NCBI RefSeq assembly: GCF_014652355.1
Contig: NZ_BMYQ01000015.1
Location: 33,940 to 97,939, forward strand
Length of the DNA: 64,000 nucleotides
Source: Gemmobacter lanyuensis
GTDB lineage: Bacteria; Pseudomonadota; Alphaproteobacteria; Rhodobacterales; Rhodobacteraceae
Direction of reading: 5' to 3'
Shown here: piece by piece, positions 61,966 through 64,000 of the stretch
Layout of the letters: each line of letters begins with the position of its first letter
How positions within the stretch are numbered: the first letter of the stretch is position 1
Notes under the pieces: model-generated
Databases searched by the model: none
What the model saw: the letters and a program-made list of their open reading frames with translations, nothing else
Told to the model about the DNA's origin: nothing
Position numbers and translations under genes: made by a program

Positions 61966-63459
61966 ATGACCACCCCGACCACCCATGCCGAATGGCAGGC
62001 CGCAGCCGCCCGCCTGCGCTTTCGCGATCAGCTCTGGATTGACGGCAAGCCGGTGCCTGCCGCCGATGGCCGCCGCTTTCCCAGCGTGAACCCGGCCAAT
62101 GGCCGCATTCTGGCCGAGGTCGCGCGCGGTGCCGCCGCAGATATCGACCGCGCGGTGGCCGCCGCGCGCCGCGCCTTTGACAATGGCCGTTGGAGCCGCC
62201 GCGCCCCTGCCGACCGCAAGGAGGTTCTGCTGCGCCTTGCCGCGCTGATCCGGCAGAACGTGGTCGAACTTGCGCTGCTCGACAGTCTCGACATGGGCAA
62301 GCTGGTGACGGATGCCGTGACCATTGATGCCCCCGGATCGGCGCATTTCTTTCAATGGCATGCCGAGGCGATCGACAAGCTTTATGACGAAATCGCCCCC
62401 ACCGGGCCGGGCGATCTGGCGATGATCCGACGGGTACCGCTGGGGGTGATCGGCGCGGTGGTGCCGTGGAACTTCCCGCTCGATATGGCGACATGGAAGC
62501 TGGCCCCGGCGCTTGCGGCGGGCAATTCAGTGGTGCTGAAACCGGCCGAACAATCCCCTCTGTCGGCGCTGCGACTGGCCGAGCTGGCGGCCGAGGCGGG
62601 CCTGCCGGATGGGGTTCTGAATGTGGTGCCGGGCTTTGGCGAAGAGGCGGGCATGGCCCTTGGGCTGCATCCGGATGTGGATGCGCTGGCTTTCACCGGC
62701 TCGACCGCTGTGGGCAAGCTGTTTCAGCGCTATGCGGGCGACAGCAACATGAAACAGGTCTGGCTGGAAACCGGGGGAAAATCGCCCAACCTGATCTTCC
62801 CCGATGCCGATCTGGATGCCGCCGCCGACAAGGCCGCTATCGGGATCTTCTTCAATCAGGGTGAGGTCTGTTCCGCCAACTCACGGATGCTGGTGCATGA
62901 AAGCATCGCGGATGAGATGGCCGCGCGTATGGTCGCGCGTGCGGCGGCCTATCAGCCGGGCGATCCGCTGGATCCGGCTTCGCGCATGGGGCCGCTGGTC
63001 ACGCGCGGCCATGCCGATACGGTGATGGGCTTCATCGACGCCGGGCGGCAGGAGGCGCAGCTGCTTTGCGGGGGCGAGCGGTTGACGCTGGGCGGGTCCG
63101 ATGCCTATGTGCAGCCCACGGTCTTTCTGGGAGCTGACCCCACGGCGCGGATCGTCCGTGAGGAAATCTTCGGCCCCGTGCTGTCGATCCAGACCTTCCG
63201 CACCGAGGAAGAGGCCATCGCCCTTGCCAATGACACGCCTTACGGGCTTGCCGCCTCGCTCTGGACTCGGGATCTGAACCGGGCACTGCGCCTGTCGGAC
63301 CGGCTGGTCGCGGGGACGGTTTCGGTCAATACCGTCGATGCGCTCTCGGCCATGACGCCGTTCGGCGGGCTGAAGCAATCGGGCTTTGGCCGTGACTTGT
63401 CGCTGCACAGCTTTGACAAATACACCGCACTGAAAACCGTCTGGGTCAAATACGGCTAA
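61966..63459 (+). CDS. puuC: Aldehyde dehydrogenase, PuuC-like (gamma-glutamyl-aminobutyraldehyde type)
   Basis: 497 aa, collinear with PuuC/AldA: VVPWNFPLDMATWKLAPALAAGNS, LETGGKSPNLIF (general base), FFNQGEVCSANSRMLV (catalytic Cys) and MTPFGGLKQSGFGRD. PuuC oxidises gamma-glutamyl-gamma-aminobutyraldehyde or 3-aminopropanal-type aldehydes from putrescine. Start MTTPTTHAEW (61966) follows AAGGAG. It is the last gene of the polyamine/amine operon; 10 bp separate it from the dehydrogenase gene. Confidence 0.9.
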   Translation: MTTPTTHAEWQAAAARLRFRDQLWIDGKPVPAADGRRFPSVNPANGRILAEVARGAAADIDRAVAAARRAFDNGRWSRRAPADRKEVLLRLAALIRQNVVELALLDSLDMGKLVTDAVTIDAPGSAHFFQWHAEAIDKLYDEIAPTGPGDLAMIRRVPLGVIGAVVPWNFPLDMATWKLAPALAAGNSVVLKPAEQSPLSALRLAELAAEAGLPDGVLNVVPGFGEEAGMALGLHPDVDALAFTGSTAVGKLFQRYAGDSNMKQVWLETGGKSPNLIFPDADLDAAADKAAIGIFFNQGEVCSANSRMLVHESIADEMAARMVARAAAYQPGDPLDPASRMGPLVTRGHADTVMGFIDAGRQEAQLLCGGERLTLGGSDAYVQPTVFLGADPTARIVREEIFGPVLSIQTFRTEEEAIALANDTPYGLAASLWTRDLNRALRLSDRLVAGTVSVNTVDALSAMTPFGGLKQSGFGRDLSLHSFDKYTALKTVWVKYG

Positions 63460-63877
63460 GACCCACCCCGGCACAACCTTCGAGGGTGCGGCCATGGCCG
63501 CGCCCCTTGTCACCTGCCAGCACCACGGCCCATCCGATCGCCCTTGTGGGCCCGACCCATCGGGATAGGAAATGTTATTATTTAACAAATGTGCATTTCA
63601 ACGATGATCTGGCCCCGCGTCTCGATGCGGTGGCGCAGGCTAACACGATCTAACTGATGACCAGCCTTGCGGCAGAACGTGAAATTGCAATCCCGCCTAT
63701 CAGTCACGGTCAGACCATGCTGAAGGCGGAGTGCGGTCAGGCTCTGGCGCCACAGCCCTTGTCTCGCCCCGGAAAATGGGCCGAGACGGCCGCCGGGCAA
63801 GTCCTCGGCGGCCGCGTTTTTTGTGGGGCGGACCTGTGGTCCCCCGTTCCATGCGCCTGTGTGCGGGCGCGCTGCGG
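63460..63877. other. 418-bp intergenic region between puuC-like gene and etfA
   Basis: No convincing protein gene. It holds a hairpin GGGTGCGGCC/GGCCGCGCCC (63484-63505), an AT-rich stretch near 63570-63600, and a canonical plus-strand terminator at 63787-63822. The terminator is 328 bp after the puuC-like stop, so a short untranslated RNA may end there. Confidence 0.5.
63787..63822 (+). terminator. Intrinsic terminator, plus strand, without an obvious gene before it
   Basis: CGGCCGCCG (63787-63795) and CGGCGGCCG (63806-63814) form a perfect 9-bp stem, followed by CG and six T (63817-63822). This is the best canonical terminator in the window. Nothing comparable is seen at the end of the puuC-like gene itself. 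Confidence 0.75.
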
Positions 63878-64000
63878 TCACAGTTTCCCAGTGAGTTCCG
63901 GGACGGCGGCGAAGAGGTCTGCGACGAGGCCGTAGTCTGCGACCTGGAAGATGGGGGCCTCTTCGTCCTTGTTGATGGCGACGATGACCTTGCTGTCCTT
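63878..64000 (-). CDS. etfA: Electron transfer flavoprotein alpha subunit EtfA, partial (3' end only)
   Basis: The last 40 codons of a minus-strand gene whose start is off the right edge. The translated end, with [20 protein letters not shown] followed by [12 protein letters not shown], is the FAD-binding C-terminus of EtfA. ETF passes electrons from dehydrogenases to ETF:ubiquinone oxidoreductase. It is convergent with the amine operon and would be the natural acceptor for the TMADH-like enzyme, although this is probably the general housekeeping ETF. Confidence 0.93.
   Translation of the reverse strand, partial: KDSKVIVAINKDEEAPIFQVADYGLVADLFAAVPELTGKL

Noticed and set aside
57668..61982. 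Long minus-strand frames (731 and 781 codons) opposite potD, the amidase and the TMADH-like gene
   Set aside because: No motif, no start context, and full overlap with well-supported genes on the plus strand.
63582..63881. Small open frames in the region before etfA (both strands)
   Set aside because: They cross the plus-strand terminator hairpin, lack ribosome sites and show no domain or hydrophobic pattern.

Overview
This is a GC-rich, gene-dense window typical of a denitrifying Rhodobacterales alphaproteobacterium (Paracoccus/Rhodobacter-like). Evidence: the nirIX/nirSECFDLGHJN and norCBQDEF arrangement with a NirD-NirL fusion, the paired UbiT-UbiU-UbiV genes, a bifunctional PutA without the N-terminal DNA-binding domain next to an Lrp-type regulator, and many start/stop overlaps of the ATGA type. 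I saw no tRNA, rRNA, CRISPR array, insertion sequence or phage gene.

Layout. (1) 1-2.6 kb, minus strand: ECF sigma factor and RskA-like anti-sigma factor, then a secreted fasciclin protein and the start of MsrP, with a good ECF-type promoter in front of the fasciclin gene. (2) 2.7-8.6 kb: trans-3-hydroxy-L-proline dehydratase, a GntR regulator, PutA and its Lrp-type regulator. (3) 8.6-10.9 kb: an orphan MotA/MotB (PomA/PomB-like) pair and a small unknown gene. (4) 10.9-36.4 kb: a denitrification and anaerobic-respiration island. Minus-strand ubiD-ubiX-hemerythrin-nnrS diverges from plus-strand ubiT-ubiU-ubiV and a Dnr/NnrR-type Crp/Fnr regulator; then norCBQDEF (minus), nirI-nnrS-nirX (minus) and nirS-E-C-F-DL-G-H-J-N (plus). 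Two FNR-type boxes (TTGAT-N4-ATCAA) precede ubiT and dnr; two identical NNR-type boxes (TTAAC-AAAA-GTCAA) precede norC and nirS/nirI. (5) 36.5-40.8 kb: a GntR regulator, an Ldh-family reductase, a D-amino-acid-type FAD oxidase and a 4-hydroxyproline epimerase. (6) 40.8-50.6 kb: an AraC regulator, HyuB/HyuA hydantoinase-type subunits and a complete branched-chain-type (Liv) ABC importer. (7) 50.7-63.5 kb: an XRE-cupin regulator, a GabT-type aminotransferase, an aldehyde dehydrogenase, a LuxR-type regulator, a PotABCD-type polyamine importer, a nitrilase-family amidase, a trimethylamine-dehydrogenase homologue and a PuuC-like aldehyde dehydrogenase. (8) The right edge holds the 3' end of etfA.

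How it fits together. Nitrite is reduced to NO by cytochrome cd1 (NirS), whose d1 heme is built by NirE, DL, G, H, J, F and N, and NO goes to N2O via NorCB. No nitrate or N2O reductase genes are in the window. The anaerobic ubiquinone pathway genes (UbiT/U/V, with UbiD/UbiX) sit with the regulator, so quinone supply without O2 looks co-ordinated with NO respiration. Around this core are catabolic modules for proline, hydroxyprolines, hydantoin/oxoproline-like compounds and polyamines or other amines, most with a local regulator and a visible palindromic or direct-repeat operator candidate.
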